A program made the translations under genes and the position numbers. From JAVBLP01 sp031553505 (GTDB lineage: Bacteria; Elusimicrobiota; Endomicrobiia; Endomicrobiales; Endomicrobiaceae): DNA of 64,000 nt. Positions within the stretch are counted from its first letter, which is position 1, and each line of letters begins with the position of its first letter. Shown here piece by piece: positions 36,219-43,863 of this stretch. The notes below the pieces were generated by a model. That model saw nothing but the letters and a program-made list of their open reading frames with translations. It searched no databases and had not been told where the DNA came from. The stretch spans positions 62,001 to 126,000 of the forward strand of contig JAVBLP010000004.1 of assembly GCA_031553505.1 (NCBI GenBank), given 5' to 3'.

Positions 36219-37418
36219 TTATTTATTTTGGGCGCACTTTGTGAATTTGTTTATCCTCAAGAGCGCGTCATGAAAGCGTTTGTCGTGCGTTACAAGCGAC
36301 ATTCTCACATATCCTTCGCCGTGTTTCCCAAATCCCACGCCGGGGGAAACTACAACGCCGGTTTCCTTTAACAGCCTTTCTGCGACGCTTAAAGAACCTT
36401 CTTTTTTCAAACAATCCGGCAAGCCAACCCATATATACATTGTCGCCTTGGTTTCATGTGCGTTCCAGCCGCATTTTTGTAAACCGGCAACCATCTTTTT
36501 CATTCTTCTTTCATAAACTGACGATAATTCCCTTACGCAATCCTGCGGGCCGTTCAAGGCGGCAACGCCTGCGAGCTGCATAAACGTGGGGGAACCGTAA
36601 TCCAAAAATGATTTAAATTTTTCAAGCGGGTACAAAAGTTTTTTGGCTCCGCATACCCAGCCGAGACGCCATCCTGCCATGTTAAAAGTCTTGGAAAATG
36701 AATGAAATTCGAGAGCGACATCTTTTGCGCCTGGAAATTCAAAAATAGAAGGCGCGCAGTAATCGCCGAATGTCAGTTCAGAGTAAGCATTATCCGAAAT
36801 AAGCAGAATATTATATTTTTTGCAAAACTTTATAGCTTCTTTCCAAAAATTATTGTCTTCGACAACCGCGGCCGTCGGATTATTTGGATAATTTAAAAAC
36901 ATTATTTTTGCTTTTTGCGCGGTTTTTTCAGGGATTTTCGTAAAATCCGGCAAAAAAGAATTTTTTTCCAAAAGCGGCATCGAATGTATTTTTGCTCCCG
37001 CCAAAACCACGCCGTTAAAATGCACGGGGTACGCAGGGTCGCAAACCAATACATAGTCGCCCGGGTTTAAATACGCCATGCAAAGATGGGCGATTCCCTC
37101 TTTTGAACCGATAAGCGAAAGTACTTCGTTCTCCGGGTCAAGTTCAACGCCGAATCGTCTTGCCATCCATTCAGTAACCGCCCTTCTGAATTTAGGCATG
37201 CCTTTCGCCTGCGGGTATCTGTGGGTATTTTTATGGTGTTTTACCGTATCGCAAAGCCTGTCTACAACATGGCCCGGCGTGGGAAGGTCGGGATTTCCCA
37301 TGCCCAAATCTATAACGTCAAGATTTTTCGCGTACGCTTCGTTTTTTATAAGGTTTATTTTTGTAAATAGGTATGGCGGTAGCTTCTCAAGTTTTTTTGA
37401 AGGTTCTATATTTATCAT
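36219..37418 (-). CDS. Class I/II aminotransferase (AlaC / LL-DAP aminotransferase-like)
   Basis: 399 aa fold-type I PLP enzyme. The start LEKLPPYLFTKINLIKNEA and DLGMGNPDLPTP is typical of the alanine transaminase AlaC and related aspartate-family enzymes. Other blocks: GSKEGIAHLCMAYLNPGDYVLV, FLNYPNNPTAAV (Asn binding PLP), LISDNAYSEL (Asp-x-x-Tyr), and SFSKTFNMAGWRLGW with the PLP Lys (about residue 240) and phosphate Arg. Substrate could be alanine, aspartate or LL-diaminopimelate. Lying between HU and hom suggests amino-acid biosynthesis or transamination during amino-acid fermentation. Confidence 0.85.
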   Translation of the reverse strand: MINIEPSKKLEKLPPYLFTKINLIKNEAYAKNLDVIDLGMGNPDLPTPGHVVDRLCDTVKHHKNTHRYPQAKGMPKFRRAVTEWMARRFGVELDPENEVLSLIGSKEGIAHLCMAYLNPGDYVLVCDPAYPVHFNGVVLAGAKIHSMPLLEKNSFLPDFTKIPEKTAQKAKIMFLNYPNNPTAAVVEDNNFWKEAIKFCKKYNILLISDNAYSELTFGDYCAPSIFEFPGAKDVALEFHSFSKTFNMAGWRLGWVCGAKKLLYPLEKFKSFLDYGSPTFMQLAGVAALNGPQDCVRELSSVYERRMKKMVAGLQKCGWNAHETKATMYIWVGLPDCLKKEGSLSVAERLLKETGVVVSPGVGFGKHGEGYVRMSLVTHDKRFHDALLRINKFTKCAQNK

Positions 37419-37431
37419 ATTAGTACTTCTT

Positions 37432-37704
37432 TTATTGTATTATTTTCCTGAGAGTCGTAGTGGGCTTGAATGAAACCTTTTTTCCGGGCGGAACAGGAAT
37501 CACTTCGCCGGTTTTCGGGTTTCTGCCCTGTCTAGCTTTGCGGGCTTTTGCTCTGAATGAACCAAGGCCCGAAAGAGAAACGACTTCCCCGTTTTTGAGG
37601 CTGTCCTGTATAACTTTTACCAATGCTTTGATAGCTCTATTGGAATCGCCTTGAGTTAACCCTGATACATCTGCAACTTGTTTCACGACATCAGGTTTTT
37701 TCAT
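37432..37704 (-). CDS. hup: HU-family histone-like DNA-binding protein
   Basis: 90 aa, the exact HU size. Dimeric nucleoid protein that bends DNA. The N-terminal helices (KPDVVKQVADVSGLTQGDS) are followed by the dimer signal GEVVSLSGLGSFRAKARKARQGRNPKTGE with the conserved Gly-Phe and the beta-arm Arg-Asn-Pro, and the C-terminal PPGKKVSFKPTTTLRKII. GGAGG precedes the ATG. It starts a likely transcript HU-aminotransferase-hom (gaps of 13 and 32 bp). Confidence 0.93.
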   Translation of the reverse strand: MKKPDVVKQVADVSGLTQGDSNRAIKALVKVIQDSLKNGEVVSLSGLGSFRAKARKARQGRNPKTGEVIPVPPGKKVSFKPTTTLRKIIQ

Positions 37705-37877
37705 CAGATTAATACCTCCGCAAATAATAACCGGCTAATTTTTTTTAATTTTCGCAATTCTTGTTTATTTTATAATAAAATTTTCAAAAAATGTCAATAA
37801 GTGTTTAAAAACGATAATGGTTTTATTTTGCAATCATTTTTTGATTTTCGCAATTATTTTGCTTTTCAGCCGGATAT

Positions 37878-37906
37878 TTGACATTTATATTGAATATGTA
37901 TATAAT
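37878..37906 (+). promoter_or_regulatory. Consensus sigma-70 promoter of trpB2
   Basis: TTGACA (37878-37883), 17-bp spacer, TATAAT (37901-37906): a perfect match to the housekeeping consensus. Transcription would begin near 37913, giving a leader of about 150 nt before trpB2. Confidence 0.8.
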
Positions 37907-37920
37907 ATCGGTAATTTTTT

Positions 37921-37998
37921 ATGAATTACTATATAAATAACTACCATTTTCCACATAAAATAAACATTTCTTTCAAATCTCCGGGATTTCGATGGTAA
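37921..37998 (+). CDS. Possible 25-residue leader peptide ending in Trp
   Basis: ATG at 37921, eight bases after the predicted transcription start, opens a 25-codon frame starting MNYYINNYHF and ending KSPGFRW followed directly by TAA. One Trp immediately before the stop is reminiscent of regulatory peptides that sense tryptophan, but there is no tandem Trp, no Shine-Dalgarno sequence, and chance is possible. The following sequence can fold (TTGCAT/ATGCAA), without an obvious T-run terminator. Confidence 0.25.
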   Translation: MNYYINNYHFPHKINISFKSPGFRW

Positions 37999-38065
37999 GG
38001 CGTTTCTTTGCATTAACATGCAACCAACGTTAAAAACCATTGAAATTTAAACTAAGGAGACTGCC

Positions 38066-39442
38066 ATGAGCACTAAAACAAAAAAAATAATACTTGACGA
38101 AAAGGATATGCCGCGCCAGTGGTATAATATACAGGCGGATTTGCCCGAGCCGCTTGAACCGCTTTACAATACCCGCGAAGGAAGACCAGCAACAGAAAAA
38201 GATCTGGAAGCGATTTTCGCGAAAGAATGCGTTAAACAGGAATTGAGCACCGAAAGATTTATAGATATTCCGGATCAGGTAATAGACGCGTACAAAATTT
38301 GGAGGCCTTCGCCGCTTGTAAGAGCGACGAATCTCGAAAAATTTTTGGACACGCCGGCTAAAATATACTTCAAAAATGAAGGCGTAAGCCCTTCCGGCAG
38401 CCATAAATCTAACTCAGCCGTAGCTCAGGCATATTATTGTATGAAAGACGGCACGAAAAGAATAGCAACTGAAACAGGAGCCGGACAGTGGGGTTCCGCG
38501 CTTGCGATGGCTTGCGAAATGTTCGGCATAGAATGCGTTGTATATATGGTAAAAGTATCTTACGAACAGAAGCCGTACAGAAGATCTTTAATGCAGGTTT
38601 TCGGAGCGCAGGTATTTTCAAGCCCTTCGGACCAGACTGAAGCCGGCAGAAAAGTCCTTTCAGAAGACCCGGATAACCAAGGGTCGCTAGGAATAGCGAT
38701 TTCGGAAGCGATTGAAGACGTAATAACGCATAAAAAAGCTAAATATTCGCTCGGCAGCGTTCTCAACCACGTTGCGATGCACCAGACAATAATAGGGCTC
38801 GAGGCAAAAAAACAGTTTGAAATTGCAGGCGATTATCCTGATATAGTAATAGCCTGCCTTGGCGGCGGTTCAAATTTTTCCGGTACGGCGTTTCCGTTTC
38901 TAATGGACAAGCTCCAGGGCAAAAACCCGAATTTGAGAGCGATAGCGGCGGAACCTTCCGCCTGCCCGAAACTTTCAAAAGGCGTGCTTACGTACGATTT
39001 CGCGGATAATTCCGGCTTTACTCCGGCGCTTAAAATGTACACCTTGGGGCATACGTTTATGCCGGGAGGAATACATGCCGGCGGTTTAAGGTATCACGGA
39101 GCTTCACCGTTGGTTTCCGCTCTGGTCAAACACGATTTGATTGAGCCCGTAACGGTAAAACAGAAAGAAGTTTTTGAAGCTGCGGTAACATTCGCGAGAA
39201 CGGAAGGAATTCTTCCCGCGCCGGAATCAGCGCACGCAATAAGAGTCGCCATAATGGAAGCCCTTAAAGCAAAGGAAGAGGGAAAATCCAAAACAATATT
39301 GTTTAATTTGTCCGGACACGGGCATTTTGATTTGTCGGCATATGATAATTACCTTTCAGGCAAAATGGTGGATTACGATTATCCCGCCGAAAAAGTCTGC
39401 GAGGCACTTACTCACCTGCCGAAAATTGATTTAAAAAAATAA
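38066..39442 (+). CDS. trpB: Tryptophan synthase beta chain, TrpB2 type
   Basis: 458 aa, longer than TrpB1 (about 400) and with the TrpB2 hallmark N-terminal extension (residues 1-75). The PLP Lys is K114 in SPSGSHKSNSAVAQ; the ammonia/serine site ETGAGQWGSALA follows; the phosphate loop is CLGGGSNFSG (about 270). The family joins indole or related nucleophiles to serine. There is no trpA or other trp gene beside it, as is usual for TrpB2, so it may salvage free indole. The preceding perfect promoter and long leader suggest regulated, high expression. Confidence 0.92.
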   Translation: MSTKTKKIILDEKDMPRQWYNIQADLPEPLEPLYNTREGRPATEKDLEAIFAKECVKQELSTERFIDIPDQVIDAYKIWRPSPLVRATNLEKFLDTPAKIYFKNEGVSPSGSHKSNSAVAQAYYCMKDGTKRIATETGAGQWGSALAMACEMFGIECVVYMVKVSYEQKPYRRSLMQVFGAQVFSSPSDQTEAGRKVLSEDPDNQGSLGIAISEAIEDVITHKKAKYSLGSVLNHVAMHQTIIGLEAKKQFEIAGDYPDIVIACLGGGSNFSGTAFPFLMDKLQGKNPNLRAIAAEPSACPKLSKGVLTYDFADNSGFTPALKMYTLGHTFMPGGIHAGGLRYHGASPLVSALVKHDLIEPVTVKQKEVFEAAVTFARTEGILPAPESAHAIRVAIMEALKAKEEGKSKTILFNLSGHGHFDLSAYDNYLSGKMVDYDYPAEKVCEALTHLPKIDLKK

Positions 39443-39449
39443 CGTAAGC

Positions 39450-39486
39450 TTCTGCGCGGGAACGGAAAAATATTTCTTTCCCGCAC
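39450..39486 (+). terminator. Weak hairpin between trpB2 and pyk
   Basis: GCGGGAA and TTCCCGC are inverted around about 15 bases with A/T-rich loop, within the 80-bp gap. There is no clean T run, so it may be a processing or attenuating hairpin only. Confidence 0.3.
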
Positions 39487-39522
39487 TGAACTTAATTTTG
39501 CCGTAATAAGAGGGGTAGCAAA

Positions 39523-40557
39523 GTGGCTAAAACAGGAATAATATGCACAATGGGGCCGGCGACGCGTTCTCTGCCGGTATTAAAAAAAATGGCTGATTCC
39601 GGAATGACGGTAGTCCGCTTGAACTTTTCACACGGAACCTACGAAGAATACGAAAAAGATTTTGCCCTCATAAGAACGCTCAATAAAAAATACAAGAAAA
39701 ACATTAAGATTCTTACCGATCTTGAAGGCCACAGGATAAGAGTCGGAAATATTAAAGACGGCAAAACCGAACTTAAAAAGAAACAAAAACTTATCCTTAC
39801 AAATAAAAAAGTTACAGGCGACAACAAAAGAATAACCATCGATTATTCCGGTTCTTTAACCGACATTAAAAAAGGCATGGACATCTTTATCGATGACGGA
39901 AATTTAAAACTTAAAGTTTTATCTTCAAAAAAAGACGAACTTATAACGGAAGTACAGATGGATTACGTTTTAAAAACGCACAAGGGCGTCAATATTCCGC
40001 AGGCAAAGCTTAAATTCCCGCCGATGGAAGAAAAGGATTATCAGGATATGCTTTTCGCGCTTAAGCATAATGTTGATTTTATCGCTAATTCTTTCGTTAG
40101 AAACGCTTTTGACATGAAACCGCTTATAGACATTTTAAAGGCCCTAAAAAACACTTCCTGCAAACTTATCGCGAAAATAGAAGACAGGTCCGGTATAGAT
40201 AACCTCTCAACGATTCTTGAAGCGTGCGACGGCATAATGGTTGCAAGGGGCGATATGGGAATTTCCATCCCTCTTTGGACAGTGCCAGTGGTACAGAAAT
40301 ATATTATAAAAAAGTGTAAGTCACGCAAAAAATTTGTAATAACCGCCACGCAGATGCTTGAAAGCATGGTAGAAAACCCGATTCCTACAAGAGCGGAAGT
40401 CAGCGACGTCGCAAACGCTATCATTGACGGCAGCGATTACGTAATGCTTTCCGCAGAAACAGCCGTCGGGCAATATCCCGCGGAAACCGTTGAAATGATG
40501 GGAAACATTATTAAATTTACCGAAAAAAACAGCTACCGGCTGCCGGGGATGAAGTAA
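39523..40557 (+). CDS. pyk: Pyruvate kinase, short form lacking the C-terminal domain
   Basis: 344 aa versus the usual 470 or more. It makes pyruvate and ATP from phosphoenolpyruvate and ADP. Present: ICTMGPATRS and MTVVRLNFSHGTYEEY (N-terminal A domain), a B domain (about residues 65-155), and the catalytic Lys in LIAKIEDRSGIDNL (about 209), VARGDMGISIP, TATQMLESM and DYVMLSAETAVGQYP. The chain ends just after this barrel, so the allosteric C domain is missing while the active site is intact. GTG start with AGAGGGG upstream. Seventeen bases later the CDF-like gene begins. Confidence 0.9.
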   Translation: MAKTGIICTMGPATRSLPVLKKMADSGMTVVRLNFSHGTYEEYEKDFALIRTLNKKYKKNIKILTDLEGHRIRVGNIKDGKTELKKKQKLILTNKKVTGDNKRITIDYSGSLTDIKKGMDIFIDDGNLKLKVLSSKKDELITEVQMDYVLKTHKGVNIPQAKLKFPPMEEKDYQDMLFALKHNVDFIANSFVRNAFDMKPLIDILKALKNTSCKLIAKIEDRSGIDNLSTILEACDGIMVARGDMGISIPLWTVPVVQKYIIKKCKSRKKFVITATQMLESMVENPIPTRAEVSDVANAIIDGSDYVMLSAETAVGQYPAETVEMMGNIIKFTEKNSYRLPGMK

Positions 40558-40574
40558 CAAAATTTCAATTAACA

Positions 40575-41150
40575 ATGAAAAATAATATAAAACTGCCTGC
40601 CGTTTTGGCTATCAGCTTACTGCTGGTTTTTACTGAAACGGCAGGCGCTTTTTTTTCCGGAAGTTTTGCCTTATTTACCCATGCGGGCACCGTTATTTTA
40701 ACTTCGCTTTTTCTCATGCCTAGCATTTCAACGCTTTACGGAACAAAAAGCTACGATTTAAGCGGCATACAGGTTTTAGCGGCAGTTTTAAACGCCGCGG
40801 CGTTATGCTTCATTGCCGTTTTTATCATCTTTAAAGCGGTTTCAGCTTTTTACGCTCCTAGGCATATTAATACAATATTAGCATGTCTTATGGTTTTTGC
40901 CGGAGGCGCCGGCATGTTTGTCTGCGCAGTCTTGCTGCGCGAAAATTATAAAAATCTCAGCCGGATTTATTTTTTGCCGGCCGGGCTTTCTATTTTTGTT
41001 ATAATTGGTCTCATGGTTTCGCGTATCGCGGATATTTATTTTCTGGATCCGCTTTTAAGCATTATTTTGGCTGCGGTTATTATTATTCAGGCTGCAGTTT
41101 TAATTATAAAATCTGTTTCGGTAATGAAAAATAAAGTTTTAAAAATATAA
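40575..41150 (+). CDS. Degenerate cation-diffusion-facilitator-like membrane protein
   Basis: 191 aa with six hydrophobic segments, corresponding to the membrane domain of CDF zinc exporters: FFSGSFALFTHAGTVILTS matches the second-helix region of CDFs (SxALxxDAxHxxxD) and ADIYFLDPLLSIILAAVII matches the sixth. However the metal-binding Asp and His of helix 2 are replaced (THAGTVILT), and those of helix 5 are also absent (FLPAGLSIFVII), and no cytoplasmic C-domain exists. It is therefore probably not a transporter by the usual mechanism. It precedes a ZIP importer by 16 bp. The CDF relation is my reading; moderate confidence. Confidence 0.6.
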   Translation: MKNNIKLPAVLAISLLLVFTETAGAFFSGSFALFTHAGTVILTSLFLMPSISTLYGTKSYDLSGIQVLAAVLNAAALCFIAVFIIFKAVSAFYAPRHINTILACLMVFAGGAGMFVCAVLLRENYKNLSRIYFLPAGLSIFVIIGLMVSRIADIYFLDPLLSIILAAVIIIQAAVLIIKSVSVMKNKVLKI

Positions 41151-41166
41151 TGAACCGGAGAACTGC

Positions 41167-41895
41167 ATGGAAATTTTGTATTCGCTTTTAGCCGCAAGTG
41201 CGGCGATGCTTGGCGCTTTTCTTATTTTGAAGTTCCACAAATGGTCCGAAAAAAATTCTCTTTTGATAATAAATTTTGCGGCGGGCGTTATGCTTGCCAT
41301 AGCGTTTACGCATCTTATTCCGGAAGGAATTGAAGCAAACCACAATGCTCCGTTTTATATCCTTTTAGGTTTTTTGATTATGTTTTTCCTGCAGTTTATC
41401 GTTTTGTTTCATCCCTGCCACAATGATCATGAGTGCGAAACGCACTCCACAATGGGTACGGCTTCAGTAGTCGGACTTTCTTTTCACTCTTTAATTGACG
41501 GTTTAATAATCGCTATCGGTTTTGAAGCAAACGCAAATTTAGGCATTTTAACCACTTTAGCGGTACTTTTACACAAACTGCCTGACGGAATAACGATATC
41601 CGGGATTTTGCTCCACAGCGGCGCTTCAAAGACGAAAATTTTAAACTTTTCGCTTATGACCGCAGCTTTTACGCCTATAGGCACAATACTTGGAATGCTG
41701 CTGTTTAAAAACATATCTCCCGAAGTGCTCGGCGCGCTTCTAGCTGCGACAGCAGGGTCTTTTATATTTCTCGCCGCATCGGACTTAATACCCGAAACCC
41801 ATAAATGTGAAAACCGCCTTGCCCCTTTTATGCTTTTTGTCGGCGTTGCCGTAATGCTTGTGCTGGAATTTATAGTACATAACCACGCGCACTAA
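41167..41895 (+). CDS. ZIP-family metal (zinc) transporter
   Basis: 242 aa, eight hydrophobic segments. Metal-binding helix IV motif HSLIDGLIIAIGF (His, Asp; about residue 109) and helix V HKLPDGITISGIL (His, Pro-Asp; about 137) are intact. A His/Cys-rich loop HPCHNDHECETH at about residue 88 is the usual cytoplasmic metal-sensing loop. Imports divalent metal ions into the cytoplasm. It closes the plus-strand group trpB2, pyk, CDF-like, ZIP. GGAGAACTGC precedes the ATG. Confidence 0.9.
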   Translation: MEILYSLLAASAAMLGAFLILKFHKWSEKNSLLIINFAAGVMLAIAFTHLIPEGIEANHNAPFYILLGFLIMFFLQFIVLFHPCHNDHECETHSTMGTASVVGLSFHSLIDGLIIAIGFEANANLGILTTLAVLLHKLPDGITISGILLHSGASKTKILNFSLMTAAFTPIGTILGMLLFKNISPEVLGALLAATAGSFIFLAASDLIPETHKCENRLAPFMLFVGVAVMLVLEFIVHNHAH

Positions 41896-41928
41896 AAACT
41901 ATTCCATATCTTTAAATAAGTAAAAAAA

Positions 41929-41962
41929 CACCCGGAGCGGCGGGGTCAACGCGCTCCGGGTG
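41929..41962 (-). terminator. Rho-independent terminator
   Basis: CACCCGGAGCG and CGCTCCGGGTG form an 11-bp perfect stem around a 12-base loop; the A run on the left (41922-41928) becomes the T run on the minus strand, so it ends the Lys/His-rich gene. It may also serve the convergent ZIP gene. Confidence 0.88.
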
Positions 41963-41985
41963 CCACTATATATGTTAACGCTTCG

Positions 41986-42315
41986 TTAGTTTGCTAAAGC
42001 AACAGCTATCAAACCTACGCCTAAAATTCCGGCGGCAATAGCAACAGCCGCGTTATTCTTTCCGTGCTGGCGCACCACGACAACTTCTTTTTTTGAATGT
42101 TTCTTTTTTGGATGATGTTTTTGTTTTACTACGACAATTTTTTCCATTTTTTTCGGAGGGTTGTGTTTTTGCACTGCAGTTACCTGTTTATTAGCGTTTT
42201 TCTGGCCTGCATAATGACCATGTTGTGGCGCAGGCGTGTATTTTACCCCTGCGTACGCGTTTGCTCCGAATGCCAGACACATCGCTGCCACTAAAACCAC
42301 CGTAAATTTTTTCAT
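41986..42315 (-). CDS. Small secreted Lys/His-rich protein
   Basis: 109 aa with a signal peptide (MKKFTVVLVAAMCLAFGANAYA). The middle is strongly basic with many His and Lys (HNPPKKMEKIVVVKQKHHPKKKHSKK), giving a positive exported stretch that might bind metal, nucleic acid or acidic polymer. The C-terminus NNAAVAIAAGILGVGLIAVALAN is a Gly/Ala hydrophobic helix that could anchor it in a membrane. No family recognised. A GGAGGATAC site precedes the ATG and a strong terminator follows; monocistronic. The neighbouring ZIP transporter makes a metal link conceivable only. Confidence 0.65.
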   Translation of the reverse strand: MKKFTVVLVAAMCLAFGANAYAGVKYTPAPQHGHYAGQKNANKQVTAVQKHNPPKKMEKIVVVKQKHHPKKKHSKKEVVVVRQHGKNNAAVAIAAGILGVGLIAVALAN

Positions 42316-42475
42316 TGTATCCTCCTTGCTGCCGTATTATTGACACATTAACGCGGCAACCCCAAGGCTTATTGCATGGTTTTAGCAAATTGTGCGATTT
42401 TAGTTTGTTGAACGGAATATTAAAAATGCGGTTGGTTTAATTTTTGTAACTTAACAGGCAGATTTTGCGGGCAGT

Positions 42476-42946
42476 TTATTGTATTAAATCGCTTATCAAA
42501 GCTTTAGAAACTGATATTAAGTCTTTAGGGGCAAGTTTAATTTGTAACCCGCGCACGCCGGCGCTGATATAAATATTATCAAAGCGTAAGGCGCTTTCGT
42601 GTATGTAAACGGGGTATTCTCTCTTCATGGCAAGAGGGGAACAGCCTCCCCTGATATATCCCGTGACCTGCATAATATCTTTAACCGCTATCATCTCGGA
42701 GCTTTTATTGCCGGATGCTTTTGCGGCTTTTTTTAAGTCTATTTCCGCGTCCCCTGGCACTACGGCAACAAAAATACCTGTTTTGTCGCCTTTTATAACC
42801 AAAGTTTTAAAAACCTGTTTTATATTTTGCCCGAGTTTTGCCGCAACATTAACCGCGCTTAAATCGCCCTCATCAACGGCATATTCCGTTAAATCGTAAT
42901 AAATGTTATTTTTATCTAGTATTCTGGCTGCGTTTGTTTTGTGCAT
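42476..42946 (-). CDS. ybaK: Cys-tRNA(Pro)/Cys-tRNA deacylase (YbaK/EbsC family)
   Basis: 156 aa, family-typical. It hydrolyses mischarged Cys-tRNAPro. Markers: KTNAARILDKNNIYYDLTEY at the N-terminus, KTLVIKGDKTGIFVAVVPGDAEIDLKKAAKASG with the conserved Lys of the editing pocket (about residue 47), and GYIRGGCSPLAMKREYPVYIHE with the GxxxGxxSP motif. It starts 6 bases after the ankyrin gene stop with no separate ribosome-binding site, so translation is probably coupled. Confidence 0.92.
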   Translation of the reverse strand: MHKTNAARILDKNNIYYDLTEYAVDEGDLSAVNVAAKLGQNIKQVFKTLVIKGDKTGIFVAVVPGDAEIDLKKAAKASGNKSSEMIAVKDIMQVTGYIRGGCSPLAMKREYPVYIHESALRFDNIYISAGVRGLQIKLAPKDLISVSKALISDLIQ

Positions 42947-42952
42947 GGAAGG

Positions 42953-43849
42953 TTAACGTTCAAGCAGTTTTAGAAGTTCCGCTTTTTCAATTTCGGACAT
43001 TTTTTGGTTGCCGCGCAGATAATCCGCAGCGGAAAGTCCGCTGGTATTTTTAATTTTGGGATCCGCGCCATAACTAAGCAGTATATGCGCCCTGTAACCG
43101 TTAGTACCGTAATATGCCGCGTATATAAGCGCCGTATTGCCGTGCTCATCCTGAATATTTACGTTTACGCCCTTCTGCAGCAATGCCGACAGCGCGCCGG
43201 AATTATTAGACTGGTCCATAGCCATAAAAAGAAGAATGCTTTCCCTTATTTCTTCTTCTTCATCGCCCCCTTCATTTTTCATCAACAATTCAAACATTTC
43301 AGAAGTTCTTGCGTAGGCAACGGCAGGTTTGTGGTTAAAATCCACCGTGCCGAGCATTGACCGCGCGTTTAGCAGCCATCTTGTGATCTGTATATCTCCG
43401 TTGGCGATTGAAAACATCAAGGCAATCTGCCCTTTATTGTTTCTCATGTTAACGTCGCATTCATTTTCAATCAGCCTTTTGACCGCCTCGCCGTTATCAA
43501 ACTGTGCGGCGTACATCAATGGCGTATTGCCGTCTTTATCCTGGGAATCAACAATAACGCTATACTTCTTTAAAAGGGCCATTGTTTCTTTGTCTAGCTT
43601 CATGTTGTTTGCGGCGGCATAATGCAAAGCGGTTCTGTCAAAAAAATCTTTAGCGTTAACATCTACGGCTTTTTCCATTTCCTGCTTCACTTTTTTGTAT
43701 GAATTTTTATTGGAAATAGCCTTCATCAACGGCGTTGTGCTGCCGACAAAAGAAATATTGTAAACCTTGTCTTCAGAATGAATAAAGAAAAAATACGCGG
43801 CTGCCGACGCCGCTAATATAAATATTAAAATAACAATAAAACTTCTCAC
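42953..43849 (-). CDS. Membrane-anchored ankyrin-repeat protein
   Basis: 298 aa. Residues 4-22 form a hydrophobic anchor, placing the rest outside the inner membrane. About six ankyrin repeats follow, with recognisable FDRTALHYAAANNMK, KDGNTPLMYAAQFDN, NKGQIALMFSIANGD, DEHGNTALIYAAYYGT and NTSGLSAADYLRG. Ankyrin arrays bind proteins; the partner is unknown. An acidic GGDEEEE loop interrupts between repeats 4 and 5. Gene order PstS-like, ankyrin, ybaK with gaps of 14 and 6 bp suggests an operon. Confidence 0.88.
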   Translation of the reverse strand: MRSFIVILIFILAASAAAYFFFIHSEDKVYNISFVGSTTPLMKAISNKNSYKKVKQEMEKAVDVNAKDFFDRTALHYAAANNMKLDKETMALLKKYSVIVDSQDKDGNTPLMYAAQFDNGEAVKRLIENECDVNMRNNKGQIALMFSIANGDIQITRWLLNARSMLGTVDFNHKPAVAYARTSEMFELLMKNEGGDEEEEIRESILLFMAMDQSNNSGALSALLQKGVNVNIQDEHGNTALIYAAYYGTNGYRAHILLSYGADPKIKNTSGLSAADYLRGNQKMSEIEKAELLKLLER

Positions 43850-43863
43850 GCAAAAATCTCCGC

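Larger units (their letters stand above)
37705..38065 (+). promoter_or_regulatory. Intergenic region with the trpB2 promoter and leader
   Basis: 361 bp between divergent HU and trpB2. The left 150 bp is very AT-rich with repeated TTTTCGCAATT (about 37752 and 37847), possibly an operator or curved DNA. A consensus promoter lies at 37878-37906. The leader of about 150 nt after it contains a short open frame ending in Trp (37921-37998) and an inverted repeat TTGCAT/ATGCAA at 38007-38022. An AAGGAG site lies 8 nt before the trpB2 ATG. Confidence 0.55.
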
